From the NCBI RefSeq assembly GCF_900128495.1, contig NZ_LT635801.1, positions 2,628,590 through 2,692,589 of the forward strand: DNA of 64,000 nt, written 5' to 3'. Within the stretch, counting starts at the first letter, position 1. Each line of letters opens with the position of its first letter. Shown one piece after another: positions 34,601-44,142 of the stretch. This DNA is from Bacteroides ilei. Its GTDB lineage: Bacteria > Bacteroidota > Bacteroidia > Bacteroidales > Bacteroidaceae. Both the position numbers and the translations under genes were made by a program. The notes beneath the pieces were generated by a model. The model had not been told where the DNA came from. It saw only the letters and a program-made list of their open reading frames with translations, and did no database searches.

Positions 34601-36268
34601 TTCGGCCTTGGCTTGTGAGCGTAGCAGACTTGCAGTCAATGACATTCCACTTAATGAACGTGAACCGTATCCCAGGTGGTTGATACCTCCTTCTATTTCA
34701 GCAATGGTATGCCTGGAAAAGAAATCCAGACCTTTTCCTTTTGCTTTCAGGTATGCGGAAAGGGTGAATATCGAGTCTTGGGGAAGAAAATCGTGGATAT
34801 TGAGCCGGTCTATTTCCAGGTCGGCGGCATAACTTTCATCCTGTATGCCATAGAAGCCGGTCAGATTCACTTTACCCTGGTCTGGGGTAGTGACCGTGAT
34901 TTCTGTACCTATCCTGTTCCGGTTGATGTTTGTTGTGTTCTCAAGCTTTATTCCTGACGGAATCCTGGTACCTCCCATAAGGTTACCCAGAAACTTCAAA
35001 TCACCCGTTTCGACCGACATGTTGATATGCCCTTGACGGCGGAGGCTGTCTAGCGGAAAGGAGAGAGAGCCGTCTGCATGCGAACGTAAGGCACCGGGAA
35101 GTGAAACCGTAAGTGATGTAAGCCTGATATTCTTCAGGTTGCCGTTTAAGCCGGCACGTATCTGTAAAGGTACGGCCGGATATTTCTGCATCAGTTCCTG
35201 TGGAAGGTCTGGGACGATCTTGAGCATGTCATTTTTCCCGATATCGGCCATCAGTCTTGCCTGTATGGTTCCGTCTTTATTGATGTCGGTAGCATCCCAG
35301 TCCATGGAGGCACTCATTTCCATGTATGAGTCCTGAGTATTTATTTTGAGGGTCGGGACTTTCAGGGTTTTGGCGTCCGAAACCAGACGTCCTTCCGTTG
35401 AGATTACTTCCAGACCAGAACGTTCCTTCAGGTTGAAACGTCGGATAAGCGCACGGATATCATTCCCTGCATAATAAATCGAATCGACCCCTATGTTGAT
35501 ACTGGTCAGCTCTATATGTGACGGGTCCAGACCGGTAGGCGTTGCCGGAGCGTTACCGGTATCGAATGAAAATTTGCCTTCTTCCAGCATGAATCTGTCG
35601 GCGGCATAGGATGATTTATGCAGATCGACGAATCCGTTGCGTAATGATGCTTTCGTTATCGCCGCATGCATGTTCAATGTATCTTCCGGCATCTGCATGG
35701 CAAAGGATACATTTTCCAAGTCTATTTTCTGTAGCTTGATTTTCCAGCGGACAGGTCCCGATGCTGTAGTATCTTTTTCCGTCGTGTCGTTCGACAAGAC
35801 CAGTGAAAGGTCTGTATTTCTTAGGGTGGCCTCGTTGACGACGGCCAGCTCCGGATTCAGTTCCACTCCGTGTGACTGGATGAAGAAGTTCCCAAGCTTC
35901 CCTTTCAGGGTCATACCTTCTATCAGGTTGGCTGTATTTACGGAAGCCTTTTCTATTTCCATTCCGTCCAGTTCTATCTTTTTCTTGAATAACGGCAGGA
36001 GCTGTACCTTAGCGGTGATACGTTCCGCATCGAGGATAGTGTCCCGCTTGTCTATTACGGTTGTGTTCTTGATTGACAGGTCGAGTGGAAAAGAAAGAGA
36101 GATGCGTCCGATTGAAATCTGCATGCCCGTCGCTTCAGAAGCATATCTGGTAGCTGTATCTACGATAAAGTTCTGAATCGGAGGTATATATAGTAAAATA
36201 CATAATATAACAAAGAGGGCGAATGGCGATAAAACAGCTATTCCCGTCCATCGGATGTATTTTTTCAT
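31613..36268 (-). CDS. tamB: TamB-like translocation/assembly module protein (DUF490)
   Basis: A 1551-residue envelope-spanning protein. An N-terminal membrane anchor (about residues 10-30) is followed by a very long stretch of short beta-strands typical of AsmA/TamB lipid-transfer-like bridges, and a C-terminal DUF490 domain (from about 1150 to 1490). It ends with a highly charged KRREKEEKQNEKEK tail that is probably periplasmic. It is expected to work with TamL in inserting outer-membrane proteins or moving phospholipids across the periplasm. Divergent from the nucleotidyltransferase gene across 134 bases. Confidence 0.9.
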   Translation of the reverse strand: MKKYIRWTGIAVLSPFALFVILCILLYIPPIQNFIVDTATRYASEATGMQISIGRISLSFPLDLSIKNTTVIDKRDTILDAERITAKVQLLPLFKKKIELDGMEIEKASVNTANLIEGMTLKGKLGNFFIQSHGVELNPELAVVNEATLRNTDLSLVLSNDTTEKDTTASGPVRWKIKLQKIDLENVSFAMQMPEDTLNMHAAITKASLRNGFVDLHKSSYAADRFMLEEGKFSFDTGNAPATPTGLDPSHIELTSINIGVDSIYYAGNDIRALIRRFNLKERSGLEVISTEGRLVSDAKTLKVPTLKINTQDSYMEMSASMDWDATDINKDGTIQARLMADIGKNDMLKIVPDLPQELMQKYPAVPLQIRAGLNGNLKNIRLTSLTVSLPGALRSHADGSLSFPLDSLRRQGHINMSVETGDLKFLGNLMGGTRIPSGIKLENTTNINRNRIGTEITVTTPDQGKVNLTGFYGIQDESYAADLEIDRLNIHDFLPQDSIFTLSAYLKAKGKGLDFFSRHTIAEIEGGINHLGYGSRSLSGMSLTASLLRSQAKAELNIVNTVINMSTRLDATLHPRQVVADLSAELKKIDLQALSPGSTNLKPSMEVVAHLETNMKDNHKARASLKNIILDAGEKSYHTKDLNAGFTMSPDSVRCYVNAGDLVFLFKTMGSLEKFTSDANRLMTELSTQWKEKSIEQATLKTMYPQARLRVLSRSDNPLANFLAIQKIRYDRLNIDLNTSPETGLNGSAKLYGLRTDSLRLDTIYFTALQDSSELKLKSGVKALASKRQEAFNITLDGYIGTTTAQLGIKYLNDKNEEGVNLGLLAELRRRGISLHISPDTPTLIYRPFHVNKDNYIYLGDNGRIHADLNLYDDNHTGISFYSTPDSLSQQNLTVGLNRIDIGELKRIVPYMPDITGSISAEAHYIQTKEDMQVAAEVSADKLTYNKQEIGNIGMNLVYLPKESGEHTIDGFISLDNNEIMAINGSYVGASETDPEDRISADMSLSEFPLSIANAFIPDRMAVMGGKLNGTMSVDGSSDKPVLNGEVSFDNTTLNIPQLSLMLQFDKDPVKIEDSQLQFNNFKITTQGKSPFVINGLVDVSDLAAMQLDLRMYARNFELINAKQTKEAIVYGKLDVDFNSTMKGTFDNLQMKGNINILGSSDFTYVMTDSPLTVEDNLSETVTFVDFSDTTKVERTGLPTLALGGIDMLMTIHIDNAVQARVDLNSNGSNYMLLEGGGDLSFQYQPDGNMVMNGRYSLISGELKYQMPIIPLKTFRVQEGSYIEWTGNVMNPTLNIQASERVRASVPNDENSSRMVNFDVGVNLTNRLDNLGFTFTLAAPDDGSMQNELASKSPEEKNKLAITMLVTGMYLSENSTSKGFDTNNMLNSFLQGEINKIAGNALKSIDINFGMENSDGTNGTSGTDYNIQFTKRFWNNRFQVVIGGKISTGNDAQQEEEAFIDNISLEYRLDNSGTRYIKLFHNKNYESILDGEVTETGAGIVLRKKVSKLGELFIFKTRKKRREKEEKQNEKEKIPAEEETKTETGNNEKK

Positions 36269-36402
36269 CTAATGATTTTTACTGATTATATATTGCGAAT
36301 ATACTAAAATAACTGATACAAGGTTTATTTTGTTCCACAACTATTTCATCATGTTCATAATAATTGTTTACTTTGTGCATTAACTAACCAAAAATACAAT
36401 AT

Positions 36403-37308
36403 ATGAAACCAACATTATTTGTTCTTGCAGCAGGTATGGGTAGCCGTTACGGTGGTTTGAAACAGCTTGACGGGCTGGGACCTAACGGTGAAACAATTAT
36501 GGACTATTCGATTTTTGACGCTATACGTGGCGGCTTTGGTAAAATCGTGTTCGTTATCCGAAAAGACTTTGAAAAAGATTTCCGTGAAAAGATTATCAGT
36601 AAATATGAAAACCATATCCCGGTAGAAGTTGTATTCCAGTCAATCGACAAGTTGCCGGAAGGATTTGTTTGTCCTGCCGGACGCGTCAAACCGTGGGGTA
36701 CCAATCATGCCGTCCTGATGGGTAAAGATGTGATCAAGGAACCGTTTGCCGTAATCAATGCAGATGACTTTTACGGACGTGACAGCTTTGCTGTAATCGG
36801 CAAATACCTGTCAGAGCTTCCGGAAGGTTCGAAGAACGACTATTGCATGGTAGGTTTCCGTGTGGGGAATACCTTGTCGGAGAGTGGTGCTGTAGCCCGT
36901 GGTATCTGTTCGACTGATGAGCAGGGACATCTCACTACAGTGGTAGAGCGTACTGAAATAATGCGTGTCAATGGTCCGGTCTGCTATAAGGATGAGCAGG
37001 GAGAATGGATTCCGGTAGAAGATACTACTCCGGTATCAATGAATATGTGGGGATTCACCCCGGATTACTTCCAGTATTCGGAAGATTATTTCGTTGATTT
37101 CCTGAAGGAGAACATAGACAAGCCTAAAGCCGAATATTTCATTCCGTTGATGGTGAATAAGCTGATTAACGAGGGTACTGCCACTGTCAAGGTACTTGAT
37201 ACTACTTCCAAATGGTTCGGAGTTACGTATGCAGCCGACCGTCAGGGAGTGGTCGACAAGATCCAGTCTCTGGTAGATGCCGGTGAATATCCTTCTAAAT
37301 TGTTCTAA
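36403..37308 (+). CDS. Sugar nucleotidyltransferase (NDP-sugar pyrophosphorylase family)
   Basis: A 301-residue cytoplasmic protein with the nucleotidyltransferase signature LAAGMGSRYGGLKQ at residues about 7-20 and an INADDFYG metal-binding segment near 123-130. The family makes NDP-sugars from sugar 1-phosphates; which nucleotide and sugar cannot be told from the sequence. It stands alone between the tam pair and the sulfatase locus, with two terminator hairpins after it. Confidence 0.8.
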   Translation: MKPTLFVLAAGMGSRYGGLKQLDGLGPNGETIMDYSIFDAIRGGFGKIVFVIRKDFEKDFREKIISKYENHIPVEVVFQSIDKLPEGFVCPAGRVKPWGTNHAVLMGKDVIKEPFAVINADDFYGRDSFAVIGKYLSELPEGSKNDYCMVGFRVGNTLSESGAVARGICSTDEQGHLTTVVERTEIMRVNGPVCYKDEQGEWIPVEDTTPVSMNMWGFTPDYFQYSEDYFVDFLKENIDKPKAEYFIPLMVNKLINEGTATVKVLDTTSKWFGVTYAADRQGVVDKIQSLVDAGEYPSKLF

Positions 37309-37343
37309 GAATAAGATTCCCGGATTATGTATCCGGTATAGTG

Positions 37344-37388
37344 ACGGTGTACATTGAAAACTTTCTGTTTTTAGTGTACGCCGTTTTT
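37344..37388 (+). terminator. Terminator after the nucleotidyltransferase
   Basis: A 9-bp stem (37344-37352 with 37376-37384, one G-T pair) with a 23-nt loop and T-rich tail, 35 bases after the stop codon. Confidence 0.6.
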
Positions 37389-37414
37389 GTTTCAGAGAAC
37401 ACAAGCTGTAGTAT

Positions 37415-37465
37415 AAAAAAGCCAGCCAATTATCCATGTTGTAATGAGGGGTTGGCTGGTTTTTT
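37415..37465. terminator. Bidirectional terminator between convergent genes
   Basis: GCCAGCCAA and TTGGCTGG arms flanked by A6 and T6, with one unpaired G. Its main use is probably to stop the leftward sulfatase operon and back up the rightward terminator before it. Confidence 0.75.
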
Positions 37466-37479
37466 ATTATGTGTCATTA

Positions 37480-38889
37480 TTATTCTCCCGGTAGCGGCCA
37501 GTTAGGAGAAGGTATGTGCATCTTCTTCATTTCCGCATCAAATTCTTTGACCATTTCAGGATATTTATCGGCCAGATTGGTCGTTTCCTGAGGATCCTCT
37601 TTCAAGTTATACAGTTCGAGTGGGGTATTGGGTCTGATTGTTACACATTTCCAATCACCTTTTCGGGCGGCACGTTGTTTCCCTGGAAATTCCCAATATA
37701 GCAGACGGTTATCTGTATCAATCTGTTTCCCGTAAAAGAGTGGGGAGATGTCTATACCGTTCAATTGTTGTGGCAGATACTCAGTACCACCTGCCAGAGC
37801 TGCCAGTGTAGGCATCATGTCTGGAAAATAGATGATGTTGTTTAATGTCTGTACTGGTACGGTTCCCGGCTGGTTGACAATGAAAGGTACACGGATTCCT
37901 CCTTCATATAACATACCCTTGCGCCCCTTGAACCCGGCGTTGCAGTTCAGTACTTTGATAGGGGCCTGGACGGCTGCTCCGTTGTCTGATGCAAAGATTA
38001 TCAGAGTCTTTTTGCGTAGGTTAAGCCGTTCCAGTTCATCAAGCAGACGTCCGATGGCAGCATCCATGTGTGTAATCAATGAGGCATAACGCTTGGTATC
38101 GGGAGTCCAGGTTTCCTGTCCGTCATACCACGCTGTCTGGTCAATGTTATAGGGTTCGTGTGGGGCATCATATGCCAGATACAGAAAGAACGGATTGTTC
38201 TGGTTCCTTTGGATAAAGGCGATAGCATCGTTTGTACTTAAATCGTTATTATGGATTCCATGTTTTCCGTTTGCATTCTCTGGTATGTTGATAAGGCTGT
38301 CACCGTGGAAGCGGTAATATGGATAGTAGTAAGGAGAATTGCTATGTACGGTCGATATGGTCCAACCATAAAATTCATCGAAGCCACGATGGTTAGGAGA
38401 TGCTCCTTTGTCGTACCCATCCAGATGCCATTTGTTGACAAGGCAGGTACGGTAGCCGGCTGCACTGAGAACAGTTGCGATGGTTGTATCTTGCGGCAGC
38501 AGATTTGCCCTGCGGACAATGGTTGAATCACCGTTAGGATTGACCTTGATACCGGCAATACCTCCTGCAGTACACATATTGTCTCGTATACGGGTATTGC
38601 CTGTATTCCGTCCGGTCATCAGTGCACAGCGTGAAGGAGAACTGATTCCACTTCCGGCGTAGCATTGGTTGAAACGAGTCCCCGTTTCTGCCAGGCGGTC
38701 GATGTTTGGTGTTTGTACATACTCGTTGCCATAGCAGGATAAATCTCCATAGCCCATGTCATCTGCCAGAATGAAGATGATGTTAGGCTTTTCCGTGTCA
38801 GCCTGAGCTTTCTTTACACTGGTACAGCTGACCTGGGGCAAAATCAGGCCGGCAGCACAGATACTGCCGGCGAAGAGTTGTTTTTTCAT
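37480..38889 (-). CDS. Arylsulfatase-family lipoprotein (serine-type, S1)
   Basis: A 469-residue sulfatase that removes sulfate esters, probably from sulfated host or algal glycans. It has a lipobox (PQVSC, C22), the metal-binding NIIFILADDMGYGD segment and the SxPxR activation motif S83-SPSR, in which S83 would be converted to formylglycine by an anaerobic sulfatase-maturating enzyme. No maturase gene is in the window. It is last in a SusC-SusD-sulfatase operon, 14 bases after the SusD stop. The sulfated substrate is unknown. Confidence 0.9.
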   Translation of the reverse strand: MKKQLFAGSICAAGLILPQVSCTSVKKAQADTEKPNIIFILADDMGYGDLSCYGNEYVQTPNIDRLAETGTRFNQCYAGSGISSPSRCALMTGRNTGNTRIRDNMCTAGGIAGIKVNPNGDSTIVRRANLLPQDTTIATVLSAAGYRTCLVNKWHLDGYDKGASPNHRGFDEFYGWTISTVHSNSPYYYPYYRFHGDSLINIPENANGKHGIHNNDLSTNDAIAFIQRNQNNPFFLYLAYDAPHEPYNIDQTAWYDGQETWTPDTKRYASLITHMDAAIGRLLDELERLNLRKKTLIIFASDNGAAVQAPIKVLNCNAGFKGRKGMLYEGGIRVPFIVNQPGTVPVQTLNNIIYFPDMMPTLAALAGGTEYLPQQLNGIDISPLFYGKQIDTDNRLLYWEFPGKQRAARKGDWKCVTIRPNTPLELYNLKEDPQETTNLADKYPEMVKEFDAEMKKMHIPSPNWPLPGE

Positions 38890-38903
38890 GCGTTAATATG
38901 GAT

Positions 38904-40532
38904 TTAGTATAGTTCATTTTGGGTCCAATTCTTGGATAATTGGATTTGGTCATAGGGTATACCGAACAGAATCGGAGCAGAAGACTTACTCCATTTCCAA
39001 ATTGCAGGCGAACCTGTCATGTCTGTAATATTACTTACAGTCATACCATTGTCACTGGCTTGTAGAGATGGATTAAGGCCTTGAGTACGATGGGCATAAT
39101 GTTGTTCCATGACAGAAGTGATTCTTCCTCTACGTACTAAATCGTACCATCTGTGACCTTCAAAACATAATTCCAACAATCGTTCGTCTTCAATGGCAAG
39201 ATCCATTTCTTCTTGTGTCTTTGCCGTTGTATTGTCCAACCCGGCACGATTCCGTACTTGATTCAGATAGTTGGCCGCTTGTGACGTATTTCCATTTTCA
39301 TTTAAACACTCGGCATACATTAACAATACATCTGCATAGCGGTAAATGATATTGTCATTTCCGGAAGCGCAAGTTGTCATTCCTTCATTTCCAAAATCAA
39401 AGTATTTTAAAGTTGTAGGTATATAGGTATAACCTTCTTTCGTTACTTTTACTTCGTCGCTGGCTGTTGATATGAATTCATCAACATAGATTCCGTCATA
39501 TGTCAATTTGTTAAAGCGTTGGTCATTATTGTTTTCTTTAAATTTATTGAATAGTTCCCACGTCATTAACATAACACTGGTTCCTTGTGAGGTGGTAATT
39601 GTAGATTTTGTACCGTCAGCATAAATATAGGCAGATTGTGTAGAAGGAGTAGCGGCAGGAATGCAACGTCCCATCAATTCATTAGCAACGACTGTTGCGC
39701 CATTATTGAATTGGGCTGCAAATATTATTTCTTTTCCCATTGGATTGCTGGATGAATAAATATCCAATACATCCTTTTCCAGACCTAATCTATCCGTGTT
39801 CTGATTGGCATAGTTAATGATGTTGTCCAAGGATGTTTGAGCTGATTTGAAATCTTGTAATGTCATATATACTTCAGCTTGCATCGTGTAAGCAGCAATC
39901 TTTGTGGCCCGACCTTGCATATTGTCAGCTGCATAATAATAGGGTAGATTGTCAATGGCTGTCTCTAAATCTGATTTGATAAGGTTGTAGACTTCATCAA
40001 CACTACTCCTGTCATATGCATAAAGAGTCGTGTAATCGTTAATGGGGGTTGTTGTAATGGGGACAGGTCCAAACAATCTGACTAATGTGAAGTAAGCATA
40101 CGCCCGTAGAAATCTAGCTTCCCCTTCAAATTGCTTGTGGTTCGTTTCGGATGCATTACCTAAATATTGCAGTACATTATTACTTCGGTTTATTACATTG
40201 AAACAATATTCCCAAATGTCATTGGTTATTCCCAAGGTTGCATCCCATGTACATTCATTCAGACTGATGTGGTTGACTGAATTATTTTTTTTGTAGTCGT
40301 ATGCTTCATCTGTTGCTATGCTATTGATAAAATTTACATTTAGAGTAATACCCTGCAAATGATAGTAACCATTGAGAAGTATATTTTGTAGTTCTGTATC
40401 ATTCTTTAAATATGTTTCCATTTGCATTGAGTCGGTAGGGTAGCGGTCGAAAAAACTATCACTACATGAGGTAATACCCAATGTTGCGGCTGAAACGATT
40501 GCTATAGAGAATAGTTTATTGATAGTTTTCAT
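38904..40532 (-). CDS. SusD/RagB-like lipoprotein (sulfatase locus)
   Basis: A 542-residue SusD-family surface lipoprotein (GITSCSD, cysteine near residue 23). The helical RAYAYFTLVRLFGPVP and GHRWYDLVRRG stretches are typical of the family. It follows its SusC partner by 17 bases and precedes the sulfatase, so this locus should take up a sulfated glycan. It is only distantly similar to the pectin SusD. Confidence 0.92.
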   Translation of the reverse strand: MKTINKLFSIAIVSAATLGITSCSDSFFDRYPTDSMQMETYLKNDTELQNILLNGYYHLQGITLNVNFINSIATDEAYDYKKNNSVNHISLNECTWDATLGITNDIWEYCFNVINRSNNVLQYLGNASETNHKQFEGEARFLRAYAYFTLVRLFGPVPITTTPINDYTTLYAYDRSSVDEVYNLIKSDLETAIDNLPYYYAADNMQGRATKIAAYTMQAEVYMTLQDFKSAQTSLDNIINYANQNTDRLGLEKDVLDIYSSSNPMGKEIIFAAQFNNGATVVANELMGRCIPAATPSTQSAYIYADGTKSTITTSQGTSVMLMTWELFNKFKENNNDQRFNKLTYDGIYVDEFISTASDEVKVTKEGYTYIPTTLKYFDFGNEGMTTCASGNDNIIYRYADVLLMYAECLNENGNTSQAANYLNQVRNRAGLDNTTAKTQEEMDLAIEDERLLELCFEGHRWYDLVRRGRITSVMEQHYAHRTQGLNPSLQASDNGMTVSNITDMTGSPAIWKWSKSSAPILFGIPYDQIQLSKNWTQNELY

Positions 40533-40549
40533 ATTTACATTAATTAGAG

Positions 40550-43500
40550 TTAGAAATTAAAATTAAGTCCGAACGTAAATGTACGTGCTACAGGATATCC
40601 ACCGAAGTCTACACCATTGTTCGTTGCTGAATTGCCCTCATAATTAGCTTCTACAGAGTAACCTGGATAGCGGTCGAATGTCCACAAGTTTTGAACATTA
40701 GCGCTGATTCGAAGATTTTCAATGCCGATTGTTTTACATATTCGTTTTGGCAATGTATATCCTAAAGCAATGTTTCTTATACGTAAGAAGTCTGCATCAT
40801 ACAGATAACGTGTAGAAGGTCCGATATTACTTCCTAAATTATTGGTTCCAGCTTTGTGAGATGTTCCATTACCGGGATTGGTTGGAGATTTCCATCTTCC
40901 TAAACCGGATTCTTTGAGAACATTATCATCATAACGATTTAATGAAAAAGCTCTTGCTGCTGCATAAATAACGTTACCGCCGACTTGTCCGTCAATATTG
41001 ACAGCCAGGTCAAAGTTTTTATAGGAGAATGTGTTGTTCCATCCGAAAGTAAAGTCTGGCTGATAGTTTCCGACTAGTTGATAGTCGTTTACATCAATGA
41101 TTCCGTCCTGATTGTAGTCTTCGAACATTAAATCTCCTATATCTTGTGTTCCATTGGTGGCATGAGTTGCTAAATCTTCGGCTGTATTAAAGGTCCCAAT
41201 GACTTTCAACATATACATATCTCCCATAGGGCGTCCTACATAATTTCGGATTACATTTCCCCATTTGGTTCCGGCACTGGCATTGGCCAGTTGTGTCTGA
41301 TTGTTGGCGAGTGAAAGGATCTTATTTTTGTTTTTAGACCAGCTTAGAGTAGTTTCCCAGTTGAATGCTCCTTTAAAAGGATTGGCAGATACTTGTATTT
41401 CAACTCCTTTGTTCTCTATTTGTCCGGCATTCATGTATACACTATTTGAGATACCATTGAAATTAGGAATGTTGGCTGGCATAACAATATCACTGGTTCG
41501 TTTATATAGGTCTATCACGACGTTGAGAACATTGAATAAGCCGACATCGAATCCTAAATCCCATTGTTCATTCTTTTCCCATCCTAATTGTCTGTTTGAA
41601 TATCCGCTTGGATAATAAGTCGGTAATGCTGTGGTACCGAAAATTACATTCTGATCGGAGCTGATGGAAGAAATCCATGCATAGTTATTTCCAATCTGGT
41701 CGTTACCGGTCACTCCATAACTGGCACGGATCTTGGCAATGTTGAGCCAATGAAGGTTTTTCATAAATTCTTCCTCTGTAATGTTCCATGCGGCAGAACC
41801 TGAATAGAACCAGCCTGCACGTTTGTCGGGACCAAATTTGCTGGAACGGTCACGACGGATTGATCCGGATAATACATATTTATAATTATAATCATATACG
41901 ATGCGGGCAAACATGGCATCAAAGACGTAGAGTGAGTTGCTTGAAGAACCATTCCATAGTGTAGCTCCGTTAACGTTGGTAATGGATGTATTGTTGTACG
42001 CTATAGGATTATCTGCATCTGTACGGTCGTCTTGCTGGACTTCAAAATCACTATTATATTCGAAATCATAACCAAGAACGGCATTCAAATGATGTTTTTC
42101 ACCGAATAGAGTATCATATGTAGCTGTTGTAGACCAATAAGTATTATAGCCGAATCCTGATATACGATAACCGTCAACACTATTCATATAAGGTGTTGAT
42201 TTATTCCCTGTATAGGCACTACCAAGTAAATAGGCTGATTGATAATAATCTTGTTTTGCTGAATTTGTTGTAAAATTGATGGAAGAACGTAGGGTCAGGC
42301 CTTTAATTGGCTTGATTTCCAGATAAGCATTAGCCATGGTACGGATTGACCAATTGTCATTACGGTTTTCCAGGAGATTCGTTACCGGATTACGTAATTG
42401 GTTATTTAAGCCCAAATCGGAATAATGTTGGGCAATTTGTGTATAATCTCCATTGGGTTGATACACAGGCAGAATAGGGGGCATGGATAAAGCTTGTGCA
42501 ATTACACCTGTTACATCTTCCGTATTACCTCCAGTAGGTTTCTGTAGCCTTTTCTTACTATATGTTGTGTTAAATGATGCTCCAAGTTTTACAGCTTTAG
42601 ATAGCTTGGCTTCAAATCCTCCTTTAATGCCTGTACGACGGTAATAGGAATTAAGTAAAATACCATCTTCCTTTTGATAATTGGTCGAAAAATTGTATTT
42701 TATCATATCATTACCACCGGTTACAGATACTGTTCCTCTGTAATTTAAAGCATTACGGAATATTGCATCCTGCCAGTTTGTATTGTAGTAGTTACCACTT
42801 TCACGCATTTGTGTCAGTTGTGGATAATTTTGTATAGTACCATTATTTGTCCGGGCTTCGATAATCATATCCAGATAGTCATCAGCTTCTAGTACATCTA
42901 CATAATCCTGAGCCTGACTCCATCCTACTTGGGTTGAAAAACTTACTTTAGGTTTACCGGACTGGCCTTGTTTGGTAGTTACGATAATGACGCCGTTACC
43001 AGCTTTTGAACCATATATGGCTGAAGAAGCGGCATCCTTCAAGATTTGGATATCGGCGATGTCGGCAGGATTGATATTGTTGAAAAGTTCGGCGTCTGTA
43101 GTTGGATAACCATCTATGACATAAAGAGGATCATTACCACTATTGATTGATCCAGCACCACGGATACGGATTGCAGGGGCTGCTCCAGGTTCGCCACTGA
43201 TTTGTTGGATAGTGAGACCGGAAGACATACCTACTAGGCTTTGGGATACATTAGAGGTTGGCATTTCTGCAATTTCACCTCCTTTTACAGTTCCGATAGA
43301 GGTTGAAACGGAACGTTTTTGGATGGCTCCGTAACCTACAACTACAACTTCATCAAGTGTTTCACTGTCTTCTTCCAGTAAAATGTTGAATTGGCTTTTA
43401 CCGTTTAGGGGAATTTCTTGGCTCGTATATCCGATGTAAGATACTATTAAGGTTGCGTTGGCTGGAAGCCGGAGGGTGAAATTACCGTCGAGGTCAGTAA

Positions 43501-43735
43501 CTGTACCATTGGTTGTATTTCCTTTTTCAATGATAGTGGCTCCGATAATTGGCAGACCATTCTGATCTTTGACAACACCTTTAGCTTCAATGGTATTTGT
43601 TTGTTGTGCACTCGGGACATTTCCCGTATCAGATAATGTTTGTTTGATAGAGGTGTCAGTAGGTTTTCCTGCTCCTTGGTAAGGGAATAGGGAGGCAAGG
43701 CAAAGTACTGATACTAAAACTTTAGCTGTTTTCAT
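40550..43735 (-). CDS. SusC-like TonB-dependent transporter (sulfatase locus)
   Basis: A 1061-residue outer-membrane transporter: signal peptide (about 1-23), an extended linker, a carboxypeptidase-regulatory-like domain (about 50-125), the DEVVVVGYGAIQKRS link, plug and barrel ending in GLNFNF. It heads the leftward operon with SusD and the sulfatase. There is no N-terminal STN domain and no sigma/anti-sigma or HTCS gene beside it, so its control is not evident here. The divergent LytTR gene is 407 bases away. Confidence 0.92.
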   Translation of the reverse strand: MKTAKVLVSVLCLASLFPYQGAGKPTDTSIKQTLSDTGNVPSAQQTNTIEAKGVVKDQNGLPIIGATIIEKGNTTNGTVTDLDGNFTLRLPANATLIVSYIGYTSQEIPLNGKSQFNILLEEDSETLDEVVVVGYGAIQKRSVSTSIGTVKGGEIAEMPTSNVSQSLVGMSSGLTIQQISGEPGAAPAIRIRGAGSINSGNDPLYVIDGYPTTDAELFNNINPADIADIQILKDAASSAIYGSKAGNGVIIVTTKQGQSGKPKVSFSTQVGWSQAQDYVDVLEADDYLDMIIEARTNNGTIQNYPQLTQMRESGNYYNTNWQDAIFRNALNYRGTVSVTGGNDMIKYNFSTNYQKEDGILLNSYYRRTGIKGGFEAKLSKAVKLGASFNTTYSKKRLQKPTGGNTEDVTGVIAQALSMPPILPVYQPNGDYTQIAQHYSDLGLNNQLRNPVTNLLENRNDNWSIRTMANAYLEIKPIKGLTLRSSINFTTNSAKQDYYQSAYLLGSAYTGNKSTPYMNSVDGYRISGFGYNTYWSTTATYDTLFGEKHHLNAVLGYDFEYNSDFEVQQDDRTDADNPIAYNNTSITNVNGATLWNGSSSNSLYVFDAMFARIVYDYNYKYVLSGSIRRDRSSKFGPDKRAGWFYSGSAAWNITEEEFMKNLHWLNIAKIRASYGVTGNDQIGNNYAWISSISSDQNVIFGTTALPTYYPSGYSNRQLGWEKNEQWDLGFDVGLFNVLNVVIDLYKRTSDIVMPANIPNFNGISNSVYMNAGQIENKGVEIQVSANPFKGAFNWETTLSWSKNKNKILSLANNQTQLANASAGTKWGNVIRNYVGRPMGDMYMLKVIGTFNTAEDLATHATNGTQDIGDLMFEDYNQDGIIDVNDYQLVGNYQPDFTFGWNNTFSYKNFDLAVNIDGQVGGNVIYAAARAFSLNRYDDNVLKESGLGRWKSPTNPGNGTSHKAGTNNLGSNIGPSTRYLYDADFLRIRNIALGYTLPKRICKTIGIENLRISANVQNLWTFDRYPGYSVEANYEGNSATNNGVDFGGYPVARTFTFGLNFNF

Positions 43736-44142
43736 AGTTTATATTTTTCATTGATATTAGGTAAAGGAAACTAGTTTCTGGACGCAATATAGAAAATGCT
43801 TTTATTCTTTTATAATTTGGAGATTGAATTTTGGGCCTAAAAAACAAAATGCTAAGTATTAAAATCAAAATGTGCAGTTTCGTGACTGGCTGCGGATTGA
43901 AGAAATGTTTATAAGGCTTTAATTGTGATGAAAATGATAGTCAAGATTTTTATAAATGAAAGTTCCATGTAGTCCAATTGATTTTTCATTTAAATTACTT
44001 GATAATGTTCTGTTTCTAAAATTAGAGTATTTCCAAGATATTTCATGAAATGAAACGGGGCTTTTATAAAATGGGTAATATTATTGGCCAAGTATATTCA
44101 TTAAATTTCTTTCTTTTGTATCAAAGACAGAAAGTAAAGACT
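43736..44142. other. Gap between divergent SusC and LytTR genes
   Basis: 407 A+T-rich bases. I see no clear TAnnTTTG box for the leftward SusC gene, no strong hairpin and no credible small ORF. The ORF that extends LytTR upstream to 44050 is judged to be leader, not protein. Confidence 0.5.
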
